A DNA stretch of 8,805 nucleotides from Comamonadaceae bacterium (GTDB lineage: Bacteria > Pseudomonadota > Gammaproteobacteria > Burkholderiales > Burkholderiaceae_C): assembly GCA_027490555.1 (NCBI GenBank), contig JAIXXW010000290.1, forward strand, positions 1 through 8,805, read 5' to 3'. This document shows positions 1 through 6,478 of this stretch, piece after piece; the stretch's first letter is position 1; each line of letters begins with the position of its first letter. Position numbers and translations under genes: made by a program. The notes below the pieces were generated by a model. The model had not been told where the DNA came from, made no database searches, and saw only the letters and a program-made list of their open reading frames with translations.

Positions 1-23
1 AACAATTTGAAGTGGGGCTTCAT
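1..23 (-). CDS. Possible start of a further downstream operon gene (seven codons visible)
   Basis: Three bases after the liuE stop an ATG at 23 opens a frame reading MKPHFKL to the window edge. The spacing matches the tight packing of the rest of the operon, but there is no clear ribosome site and too few codons to identify a family. It may simply be a chance ATG. Confidence 0.3.
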
Positions 24-26
24 GGT

Positions 27-935
27 TCAGCCGGCCCGCTGGTTGAGGAGGGCCCGGGCCACGTTCGATTGGGGCGGGCGGCCCAGAAAGTCGCTGATGA
101 ACACGCCCGCATCGACCAGCTGGTCCAAATCAATGCCTGTTGCAATGTCCATGCCGTGCAGCATGTAGACCACCTCTTCGGTGGCCACATTGCCGGTAGC
201 ACCCTTGGCATAGGGGCAGCCACCCAGCCCGGCCACAGAGGACTGGAAATTCCACACACCCATTTGCAAAGCGGCCAGGGTGTTGGCCAGGGCCTGGCCG
301 TAGGTGTCGTGGAAGTGGCCGCTGATGTGGTCGATGTCAAAGTGCTGCAGCGTGGCCTCGATCGCGCGCTGCACCCGAAGCGGTGTGCCCACACCGATGG
401 TGTCGGCCACGTCCACGCGCTGCACGCCGATCTGCCGCATCAGGCCCGCCAGGTAGGCCACGCGCTCGGGGGCGACATCGCCCTCGTAAGGGCAACCCAC
501 GGTGCAGCTCATCGCGCCGCGCACCGCGATGCCTGCGGCCAGCGCGGCCTGCACCACGGGGGCAAAGCGCTCGATGCTCTCGGCGATCGAGCAGTTGATG
601 TTCTTGCGGCTGAAGGCCTCGCTGGCCGCACCAAACACCACGATCTCGTCGGGCTGCGTTGTGACGGCCGCTTCAAAGCCTTGCAGATTGGGTGTGAGCA
701 CCGAGTAGCGCACACCCCTTTGGCGCTGGAGACCCGCCATCACGGCGGCGTTGTCGGCCATTTGCGGCACCCATTTGGGCGACACAAAGCTGGTGACTTC
801 GATCTCGCTCAGGCCTGCGGCCTGCAGTCGGTGCACCAGCTCGATCTTGACGGCGGCCGGCACCGCCTGCTTTTCGTTTTGCAGGCCGTCGCGGGGACCG
901 ACGTCGATGATCTGAACACGGGAGGGCAAGGGCAT
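27..935 (-). CDS. liuE: Hydroxymethylglutaryl-CoA lyase (last step of leucine degradation)
   Basis: This 302-residue TIM-barrel enzyme (also called mvaB) cleaves (S)-HMG-CoA to acetyl-CoA and acetoacetate in the cytosol. The N-terminus carries DVGPRDGLQNE with Arg15 and Asp16. His207 and His209 lie in GHFHDT. The family signature SVAGLGGCPYAKGATGN holds catalytic Cys240 and Asn249. From memory of human HMGCL (Arg41, Asp42, His233, His235, Cys266, Asn275), every one of these residues matches at a constant offset of 26, so the enzyme should be active. I chose the ATG at 935 because the signature fold starts seven residues later and a GAAGGA ribosome site lies six bases upstream. That site overlaps the stop codon of the preceding reductase gene, which suggests coupled translation. 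The open frame extends upstream to 1133, but that part only shadows the reductase. It is the last complete gene of the operon. Confidence 0.96.
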   Translation of the reverse strand: MPLPSRVQIIDVGPRDGLQNEKQAVPAAVKIELVHRLQAAGLSEIEVTSFVSPKWVPQMADNAAVMAGLQRQRGVRYSVLTPNLQGFEAAVTTQPDEIVVFGAASEAFSRKNINCSIAESIERFAPVVQAALAAGIAVRGAMSCTVGCPYEGDVAPERVAYLAGLMRQIGVQRVDVADTIGVGTPLRVQRAIEATLQHFDIDHISGHFHDTYGQALANTLAALQMGVWNFQSSVAGLGGCPYAKGATGNVATEEVVYMLHGMDIATGIDLDQLVDAGVFISDFLGRPPQSNVARALLNQRAG

Positions 936-941
936 GGGCAA

Positions 942-947
942 TCCTTC
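942..947 (-). promoter_or_regulatory. Ribosome binding site of liuE overlapping the upstream stop codon
   Basis: On the minus strand the string TGAAGGA contains both the TGA stop of the reductase gene (948 to 946) and the GAAGGA Shine-Dalgarno of liuE, six bases before its ATG. It fixes the liuE start at 935 and implies that terminating ribosomes can reinitiate on liuE. Confidence 0.75.
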
Positions 948-1866
948 AATAGCCGCGCCGGGGATCGACCACGCCGTTGATCGCCTCGCCGCGCTGCAAG
1001 GCCTGCATTTTGCCCACGATTTGCGCAATGCTTTCTTCGCGCAGGGTGCGGGCCGAGGTGTGCGGCGTGACGGTGATGCGGGGGTGCTGCCAGAACGGGT
1101 GCGAAGCGGGCAAAGGCTCGGTGCGGAACACATCGAGCGTGGCCCCGGCCAGATGCCCGCTGTTGATCAGGGCGATCAGGTCTTCATCGACCAAATGCTT
1201 GCCCCGGGCCACGTTGATCACATAGCCCCCCTTTTGCAGCTGGGACAGCGTGCCATGGTTCAGGATGTTCTCGGTCTCGGCCGTCAAGGGCATCAGGTTG
1301 ACCAGCACCCGCGTGGCCTGCAGGAAATCGGGCAAGGCCTGCGCGCCATGGAAGCAGCGGATGCCGGGCAGGTCTTTGGGGCTGCGGCTGTAGCCGTTGA
1401 CCGGAAACTCAAACAGCTGCAGCGCCTTGGCCACGCGCTCGCCCAGCACGCCCAGGCCCATGACACCCACCGCAAAGTCGGCGCGGCTGCGCGGTTTGCG
1501 GTACGACCATTTGCCCGACACCGCGTCGGCGTCGTAGCCGTCGAACTCGCGGAAATGCCGGATCACCGCATGGCACACGTATTCGGCCATCTGCACCGAC
1601 ATGCCCGCGTCGTCCAGCCGCACCACCTTCAGCGTGGGCGGCAATCGCAGCTGCAGCAAAGCGTCCACACCTGCACCGATGTTGAACAGGGTTTGCAAAC
1701 CGGTCTGCTCGTCGATGAACTGCTGGGGCGGTGCCCAGACGATGGCGTGGTCGGCAGGCGCTGCACCCGGCGTCCAGGCAGACACCGAGGCTGCGGGGAA
1801 AGCCTGCTGCAGCCCCCGCACCCAGGGGGCCGGGTCCAGCTTGTCAAAACAGATGGTGATGTTCAT
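946..1866 (-). CDS. GhrA-type glyoxylate/hydroxypyruvate reductase (D-2-hydroxyacid dehydrogenase)
   Basis: The 306-residue protein belongs to the NAD(P)H-dependent D-isomer 2-hydroxyacid dehydrogenases, closest to E. coli GhrA (about 312 residues), which reduces glyoxylate and hydroxypyruvate. The Rossmann nucleotide-binding loop is GVMGLGVLGE at about residues 134-143. The catalytic trio is visible: Arg221 in INVARGKHL, Glu250 in DVFRTEPLP, and His269 in TVTPHTSA. The GhrA-like ending VDPRRGY is also present. The start at 1866 lies 12 nt after the liuD stop. The spacer has no clear Shine-Dalgarno, so expression probably depends on coupling to liuD. The family call is firm, but the substrate is not. 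It has no known step in leucine breakdown; it could act on a 2-oxo acid (for example the leucine transamination product) or simply be co-expressed. Confidence 0.88.
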   Translation of the reverse strand: MNITICFDKLDPAPWVRGLQQAFPAASVSAWTPGAAPADHAIVWAPPQQFIDEQTGLQTLFNIGAGVDALLQLRLPPTLKVVRLDDAGMSVQMAEYVCHAVIRHFREFDGYDADAVSGKWSYRKPRSRADFAVGVMGLGVLGERVAKALQLFEFPVNGYSRSPKDLPGIRCFHGAQALPDFLQATRVLVNLMPLTAETENILNHGTLSQLQKGGYVINVARGKHLVDEDLIALINSGHLAGATLDVFRTEPLPASHPFWQHPRITVTPHTSARTLREESIAQIVGKMQALQRGEAINGVVDPRRGY

Positions 1867-1878
1867 GCCGAGATTGTG

Positions 1879-3951
1879 TCAGCCCAGCCGGAGCAGTTCT
1901 GCCCCGTCGGCGACTTGGTCGCCCGGGGCGAACAGCAGCTCGGCCACCACGCCATCCTGGGGGGCGCTGATGGTGTGTTCCATTTTCATGGCCTCCATCA
2001 CGGCCAGCGTTTGACCGGCCTTGACCCGGTCCCCCGCCTTGACCGCGAACGACACCACCTTGCCAGGCATGGGGGCCGTGAGGCGGCCGCCCTCCTGGGC
2101 GGCTTCGCCCGCGTGCGCCAGCGGATCGAGCACGGTGATGCGGGTCGCGCCCTGGGGCGTGAACAGGTGTGCGGTTTCGCCTTGCCAGTCGAGTTGGCTG
2201 AAAACTCTCGGGGCGCTGCCCCACTGCACCCACAGGCCTGCGCCATCGGCGGCAAAGCGCAGCAGGCCGGACATGGCCTCGTCCCCTTCCAGCGACAGGC
2301 TCAGGGTGCCATCGTGCAGGTAATTCAGGCGGGCCGAGCGCGGCTGGTCTTGCCAGACGAATTCAAAGCGCCGCTGCGACAGGCCGTGCGACTGCCAGCC
2401 GTCGCGGCGGCTGAAAGGGTCTGCGCCCTGCAAGGCCTTTTCGGCGTGCAGGGTGTGGGCCACCACCGCCGCCACGGCGGCCGGCAGGCCCACGGTCTCT
2501 TGCTGGAACAGCACCGCGGCCTCGCGCTGGATGAGCGCGGTGTCGAGCTGGGCCGTGGCAAATGCGCCGCAGCGCACCACATGGCGCAAGAACTGCACAT
2601 TGGTGTGCAGGCCCACGATGTGGGTGTGCGCCAGCGCCGTGTCCAAACGGGCCAAGGCCTGTTCTCGGGTGTCGCCGTGCACGATGAGCTTGGCCACCAT
2701 CGAGTCGTAAAACGGGCTGATGGTGTCGCCCTCGCGCACGCCATCGTCCACACGCACCGTGCCGCGTTCAAAACTGGTGGCGGCGGGTTTGCGGTAAACC
2801 TGCAGCGTGCCTGTGGCGGGCAAGAATTGCTTGTCCGGGTTTTCAGCGCAGATGCGCGCTTCGATGGCGTGGCCCTGGATGCGCAGCTGGTCCTGGCGCA
2901 GCGGGAGCGGCTCGCCACAGGCCACACGCAGTTGCCACTCGACCAAATCGAGGCCGGTGATGGCCTCGGTCACCGGGTGCTCGACCTGCAAGCGCGTGTT
3001 CATCTCCATGAAAAAGAAACGTGCCCCCACGCTCCCCAAGGGGGCCGTTTCGCCTTGGGGCGACCCGGCGGCGAAGCCTTGATCGGCGCCGGCCAGCCCG
3101 TAGTCACCCACCTGCTCGACGATGAATTCCACCGTGCCTGCGCCCACATAGTTCACCGCCTGGGCCGCCGCCACGGCGGCCGCACCCATTTGCGCCCGCA
3201 GCGCCTCGGTCATGCCGGGGGCCGGGGCTTCTTCGAGCACCTTCTGGTGGCGCCGCTGCACCGAGCAGTCGCGCTCGAACAAATACACGCAGTTGCCGTG
3301 GGTGTCGCCAAACACCTGGATCTCGATGTGGCGCGGGCGCTGCACGTATTTCTCGATCAGCACCGCATCGCTGCCAAAGCTGTTGATGGCTTCGCGTTGG
3401 CAACTGGCCAAGGCGGCGGCAAAATCCTCCGACTTGTCCACCACCCGCATGCCCTTGCCGCCACCGCCAGCGCTGGCCTTGATCAGGACCGGGTAGCCGA
3501 TGCGGTCGGCCTCGCGCTGCAGCAGCGCCGGGTCCTGGTCCGCGCCGTGGTAACCGGGCACCAGCGGCACGCCGGCGGCCTCCATCAAGCGTTTGGACTC
3601 GGCCTTCAGGCCCATGGCCAAGATCGCCGATGCGGGCGGTCCGATGAACACCAGACCGGCCGCCGCACAGGCCTTGGCGAAGTCTTCGTTCTCGCTCAAA
3701 AAGCCATAACCCGGGTGCACCGCCTCGGCGCCGGTGGCCTTGGCGGCCTCCAGGATGCGTTCCCACCGCAGGTAGCTGTCCTTGGGCGCAGAGCCGCCCA
3801 CATGCACCGCTTCGTCGCAGACCTGCACATGCTTGGCCCCGGTGTCGGCATCCGAATACACCGCCACGGTTTTGACCCCCAGGCGACGGGCGGTTGCGGC
3901 CACGCGGCAGGCGATCTCACCCCGGTTGGCGATCAGAATTTTTTTGAACAT
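1879..3951 (-). CDS. liuD: 3-Methylcrotonyl-CoA carboxylase alpha (biotin) subunit, with an in-frame insertion
   Basis: The 690-residue alpha subunit (mccA) carboxylates its own biotin with ATP and bicarbonate, and LiuB then transfers CO2 to 3-methylcrotonyl-CoA. Domain order: biotin carboxylase N-domain from MFKKILIANRGEIA; ATP-grasp with glycine loop AGGGGKGM (161-168) and Lys237 in RRHQKVLEEAP; active-site strand EMNTRLQVEH (316-325); Arg366 in HAIEARI; a linker; and a C-terminal biotinyl domain with EAMKMEH, biotinylated Lys656. Residues before about 280 align with E. coli AccC numbering at offset -1, and after 316 at +28, exposing an insertion of about 27-29 residues at roughly 283-309. 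Key catalytic residues are all retained. The ATG at 3951 follows the hydrolase stop by one base, with GGAG eight bases upstream. An acetyl- or geranyl-CoA carboxylase subunit is less likely, given that liuB, liuC and liuE are neighbours. Confidence 0.95.
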   Translation of the reverse strand: MFKKILIANRGEIACRVAATARRLGVKTVAVYSDADTGAKHVQVCDEAVHVGGSAPKDSYLRWERILEAAKATGAEAVHPGYGFLSENEDFAKACAAAGLVFIGPPASAILAMGLKAESKRLMEAAGVPLVPGYHGADQDPALLQREADRIGYPVLIKASAGGGGKGMRVVDKSEDFAAALASCQREAINSFGSDAVLIEKYVQRPRHIEIQVFGDTHGNCVYLFERDCSVQRRHQKVLEEAPAPGMTEALRAQMGAAAVAAAQAVNYVGAGTVEFIVEQVGDYGLAGADQGFAAGSPQGETAPLGSVGARFFFMEMNTRLQVEHPVTEAITGLDLVEWQLRVACGEPLPLRQDQLRIQGHAIEARICAENPDKQFLPATGTLQVYRKPAATSFERGTVRVDDGVREGDTISPFYDSMVAKLIVHGDTREQALARLDTALAHTHIVGLHTNVQFLRHVVRCGAFATAQLDTALIQREAAVLFQQETVGLPAAVAAVVAHTLHAEKALQGADPFSRRDGWQSHGLSQRRFEFVWQDQPRSARLNYLHDGTLSLSLEGDEAMSGLLRFAADGAGLWVQWGSAPRVFSQLDWQGETAHLFTPQGATRITVLDPLAHAGEAAQEGGRLTAPMPGKVVSFAVKAGDRVKAGQTLAVMEAMKMEHTISAPQDGVVAELLFAPGDQVADGAELLRLG
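3034..3060. repeat. Inverted repeat, first hairpin of the liuD insert
   Basis: CCCCAAGG at 3034-3041 is the exact reverse complement of CCTTGGGG at 3053-3060. The 8-bp arms are separated by an 11-base loop. It lies inside the liuD reading frame, so it is not a transcription terminator: no T-run follows and the gene continues. Confidence 0.75.
3065..3092. repeat. Inverted repeat, second hairpin of the liuD insert
   Basis: CCGGCG at 3065-3070 pairs with CGCCGG at 3087-3092. After one mismatch, CGA (3072-3074) pairs with TCG (3083-3085... read as 3083-3085 antiparallel), leaving an eight-base loop. It starts only four bases after the first hairpin, giving a tandem-hairpin layout like bacterial REP/BIME units. 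In a GC-rich genome a 6+3 bp stem alone would be unremarkable; its value is in its position next to the first hairpin. Confidence 0.5.
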
Positions 3952-3952
3952 C

Positions 3953-5128
3953 TCAGTTTCTCCAAACCACTTGCTTGTCTACGGCGTACAGCTTGCAGCT
4001 GATGCCCCGGCGTGCCTGGCAAAAACCCAATGCGCGTCCCACCGCCCAATCACCCGTGGCAAAGCCGGCGCCGCCAGGTCCGATGGCAAAAGCGCGAGGC
4101 ACCGGGCTGGCCAGAAAACGGGTGTAGAGGTTTTGCTGGGTCTCTGCCCCAACGGGCACTTTGTCGATCTCGTCGATGCGGGCAAAGTCACTGGGCGGGG
4201 GCACAGGCGGCAAGGCCGGCTGGGTGTACCCCGCCTTGGCCAGAAATGCATCGACCCGAGGCACCCAAGCGTCCATGTTGGTGCTGAAACCCGCATGGCC
4301 GTCCTGGCCTGCGGCCGGCAGCTGGTGGAATTCGGCCTGACCGCCGCCGGCGATCCAGGCGCGGTGCCAGTCGCGGGGCGCCTGAGGTCCCCAAAACAGG
4401 TCATTTTCCCAGTACAGCCACAGCATAGGCACCCGGGCCTGGGCGGCACGGCTTTTCCACAGCTGGCCAATTTCGGTCTCGGCACAGGAGCGACCCGGGC
4501 GTCCCACAGGATCACCGCCGGTGCCCCCTGAAAAATTGACCGCACCCTGCAAACCAGGTGGGTGGCGCCAGGCGGTGGCCACCGAGGTCAGGCCTCCGAC
4601 CGACTGGCCCATGACCCACCATCGCGCCGCATCGACAAAGGGCAGGCGGCGGGCAAATTCGGCCACCGCCAACACCTGGTCTGAGGCCGCCAGGCTCATG
4701 GGCTCGATGCGCGGTTGGCTGCAGCCGCCAATGGTTTCGGGGTCAAAGCCATCATGGGTCTCACCATAACCAGCCCGCGTGGGCACCATCACGACAAAGC
4801 CTTTGCCCACGAAATAGCGGGCCTGTTGCTCGTAGCGGTAGCGTGCAGGTGTGGCCATTTTTTCGCGGCTGGTGGCGCGGCCGTGGTTGAGCACCACCAT
4901 CGGGAACGGCCCATCGCCAGAGGGCTTGAACACCGTGACCGGGATCTGGCGCTGCTCACGTCGGCCGTACAGGTCCTGCACCGACACCGGAACGCGGTAG
5001 ACCTGTTCGTGCAAATCCCTGGCCGTGGGCAAAGGCTGGGCCGAGGTCTGCGCCTGAGCGGGTGACAGGAGCGCGCTGCCCCAGCAGGCCCCAAACAGCA
5101 GGCCCAGGCACCACTGGCGCACCGTCAC
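3953..5128 (-). CDS. Exported alpha/beta hydrolase (dienelactone hydrolase-like) with an extra C-terminal domain
   Basis: The 391-residue protein begins with a signal peptide: residues 1-26 end in LLSPAQA, a typical Ala-X-Ala cleavage site, so the product is probably periplasmic. The alpha/beta hydrolase core follows. The oxyanion-hole strand is VVLNHGRA (78-85), the nucleophile elbow GQSVGG has Ser176, a likely acid Asp243 lies in YWENDLFWG, and a likely His278 lies in GQDGHAGF. From about residue 312 comes an extra segment of some 80 residues ending in SCKLYAVDKQVVW, with Cys370 and Cys378, which could form a disulfide after export. The start is a GTG whose last two bases enter the liuC stop (GTGA overlap); a second GTG two codons on (5122) is possible. 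No good Shine-Dalgarno is seen, which fits coupled translation. The substrate is unknown, and an exported enzyme among cytosolic ones is odd. Confidence 0.82.
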   Translation of the reverse strand: MTVRQWCLGLLFGACWGSALLSPAQAQTSAQPLPTARDLHEQVYRVPVSVQDLYGRREQRQIPVTVFKPSGDGPFPMVVLNHGRATSREKMATPARYRYEQQARYFVGKGFVVMVPTRAGYGETHDGFDPETIGGCSQPRIEPMSLAASDQVLAVAEFARRLPFVDAARWWVMGQSVGGLTSVATAWRHPPGLQGAVNFSGGTGGDPVGRPGRSCAETEIGQLWKSRAAQARVPMLWLYWENDLFWGPQAPRDWHRAWIAGGGQAEFHQLPAAGQDGHAGFSTNMDAWVPRVDAFLAKAGYTQPALPPVPPPSDFARIDEIDKVPVGAETQQNLYTRFLASPVPRAFAIGPGGAGFATGDWAVGRALGFCQARRGISCKLYAVDKQVVWRN

Positions 5129-5910
5129 GGCAGCCACCACGAGGGTTGGCGTTTTTGCAAGAAGGACTGCACCCCCTCCTTGCCCTCGGCGCTGGCGCGG
5201 ATGTCGGCGATGCCCGCCACCGTCTGCGCCACCAGGTCGGCGTTGATCTCGCGCTCGGCCACGTCCTGCACCAGTTTTTTGCAGGCCCGCAGGGCGTGGG
5301 GGCTGGCACGGACCAGGGCCTGCGTCCACTCGGCCACCTGGGCGTCCAGCGCATCGGCACCCACCACCGCGTGCACCAGGCCGATGCGGTGCGCCTCGGC
5401 CGCGCCAAAGCGCTCGGCCGTCAGGAAGTAGCGGTGCGCCGCACGCGCGCCCATGGCGCGGATCACATAAGGGCTGATGGTGGCCGGGATCAGACCCAGC
5501 TTGACCTCGCTCAGGCAGTAGTGGGCGGTGTCCACACTCACCGCCATGTCGCAAGCGGCCACCAGGCCCATGCCGCCGGCATACACATCGCCCTGCACAC
5601 GGGCGATGGTGGGCTGGGGACACGCGTAGATGGCGTGCAGCATGGCCGCCAGCTCCCCGGCATCGGCCAGGTTGTCGTCGCGGGTGTAGTCGGCCATGCG
5701 GCGCATCCAGTTCAGGTCTGCGCCCGCACAAAAAGCAGGTCCCTCGGCAGCCAGCACCACGCAGCGCACCGCCGTGTCCTGGGCCACCGCCAAAAACGCG
5801 TTTTTCAGCTCGGCGATGACCTCGTCGTTGAAGGCATTGCGCAGATCGGGGCGCGACAAGGTGATGGTGTGCACCCCACCTTGGCTAGCCATGGTCAGGG
5901 CTGTGCTCAT
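5125..5910 (-). CDS. liuC: Methylglutaconyl-CoA hydratase (enoyl-CoA hydratase/isomerase family)
   Basis: The 261-residue crotonase-fold enzyme should hydrate 3-methylglutaconyl-CoA to HMG-CoA, between the carboxylase and the lyase. CoA-binding and oxyanion-hole elements are AFCAGADLNWM (59-69) and YAGGMGLVAACD (110-121). Glu135 in SEVKLGLIPATISPYV corresponds to the second catalytic glutamate of rat enoyl-CoA hydratase (Glu164), whereas the position of the first (Glu144) is Gly115. The ending KRQPSWW is typical of this subgroup as I recall it. The specific function rests mainly on the operon, because crotonase members are hard to tell apart by sequence. The ATG at 5910 overlaps the DinB stop as ATGA, and the stop overlaps the GTG of the hydrolase. 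An alternative Met7 start exists, but without a better ribosome site. Confidence 0.9.
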   Translation of the reverse strand: MSTALTMASQGGVHTITLSRPDLRNAFNDEVIAELKNAFLAVAQDTAVRCVVLAAEGPAFCAGADLNWMRRMADYTRDDNLADAGELAAMLHAIYACPQPTIARVQGDVYAGGMGLVAACDMAVSVDTAHYCLSEVKLGLIPATISPYVIRAMGARAAHRYFLTAERFGAAEAHRIGLVHAVVGADALDAQVAEWTQALVRASPHALRACKKLVQDVAEREINADLVAQTVAGIADIRASAEGKEGVQSFLQKRQPSWWLP

Positions 5911-6443
5911 GCTGTGCTCGCCTGTTCAGATTGGAGGAAATACACCATGTCCAGCTCCGGTCCAGGCTGGCCCATGGCCGTGAGTGCGGCCGTGATCTGC
6001 CCCCGGTGGTGGGTGGCGTGGTTGAACACATGCGCCAAGGTGGCTGCAAAAGGCAAAGACATGGGCTTCCCCTCGCTGGTCATGTAATCCAAGTGGCCAT
6101 CAAAGCGTTCGGCGGGCCATGACGCCATCAGGTGCGACCAGTTGGCCGCGCCACCGTTGAGCGCCTGCGCCAGGCGGGCCCGGTCGGGTTCGATCTCGCT
6201 GTTCAGCGCCAGCAATGGCGATGCGCCTTTGGCAAAGCGCGCATACCACAGCAGGTGCTCGGCCAGCAGCAGGTGGTTCAGCGTGCCGTGGATGCTATGG
6301 AAGAACAGGCCCACATCGCGTCGGTAGTCTGCATCGGACACGCGCGCGACGGCGTCGAGCAGGCGGTGCGTGGCCCACACGTGGTAACGCGCGTGGGTGT
6401 TGAAGTGGCGGTGCCAAATCGATGAAGGTTGGGGTGTGGACAT
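5907..6443 (-). CDS. DinB-family (four-helix, metal-dependent) protein
   Basis: The 178-residue protein has the DinB/YfiT-like four-helix layout with three histidines that normally bind a divalent metal: His57 in HGTLNHLLLAEHL, and His142 and His146 in HVFNHATHHRGQI. This family includes stress-induced proteins and thiol-dependent transferases, but most members have no assigned reaction. The size is normal for the family. The ATG at 6443 is chosen because AGAGGA lies seven bases upstream and the open frame further up only shadows liuB. It begins 35 nt after the liuB stop, the widest gap in the operon, and ends in an ATGA overlap with liuC, so it is certainly co-transcribed with the pathway genes. 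Any role in leucine degradation is unknown. Confidence 0.87.
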   Translation of the reverse strand: MSTPQPSSIWHRHFNTHARYHVWATHRLLDAVARVSDADYRRDVGLFFHSIHGTLNHLLLAEHLLWYARFAKGASPLLALNSEIEPDRARLAQALNGGAANWSHLMASWPAERFDGHLDYMTSEGKPMSLPFAATLAHVFNHATHHRGQITAALTAMGQPGPELDMVYFLQSEQASTA

Positions 6444-6478
6444 CAGTTCATCCTCTGTTTCAAGCACAGCCACATCGG

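Larger units (their letters stand above)
3026..3111. repeat. Repeat-like palindromic block inserted in frame in liuD, flanked by CCCAC direct repeats
   Basis: Two copies of CCCAC (3026-3030 and 3107-3111) bracket 76 bp that contain two adjacent hairpins. Block plus one repeat copy is 81 bp, exactly 27 codons. Removing it would leave EQVGARFFFMEMN, a hairpin of near-normal length for the family. The encoded extra segment includes SPQGETAPLGS and is Gly/Ala-rich, with no similarity to the surrounding enzyme. The structure suggests a small dispersed palindromic element of the kind seen as in-frame inserts in Rickettsia. I recall similar GETAPLGS-like strings in other Comamonadaceae proteins but cannot confirm it here. 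No second copy was seen in this window. Confidence 0.55.

Noticed and set aside
12..980. Plus-strand open frame opposite liuE
   Set aside because: It is antisense to a gene whose catalytic residues all match. Its His/Gly-rich translation is typical of shadow frames.
2097..2110. Hairpin GGGCG/CGCCC within liuD
   Set aside because: It has only 5-bp arms in GC-rich coding sequence before the biotinyl domain. This is expected by chance and has no terminator context.
934..4002. A 1022-codon plus-strand open frame opposite the reductase and liuD
   Set aside because: It is antisense to two genes with full catalytic motifs, and its translation is His/Gly/Gln/Arg-rich low-complexity text without family resemblance. 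Such long antisense frames are expected from G/C-biased third positions.
5062..6087. Plus-strand open frame opposite liuC and the DinB gene
   Set aside because: It is antisense to two well-supported, overlapping genes. It has no motif and no plausible ribosome site.
6444..6478. Internal promoter or terminator between liuB and the DinB gene
   Set aside because: The 35-nt gap shows only the DinB ribosome site. There is no stem-loop with a T-run and no promoter-like pair.
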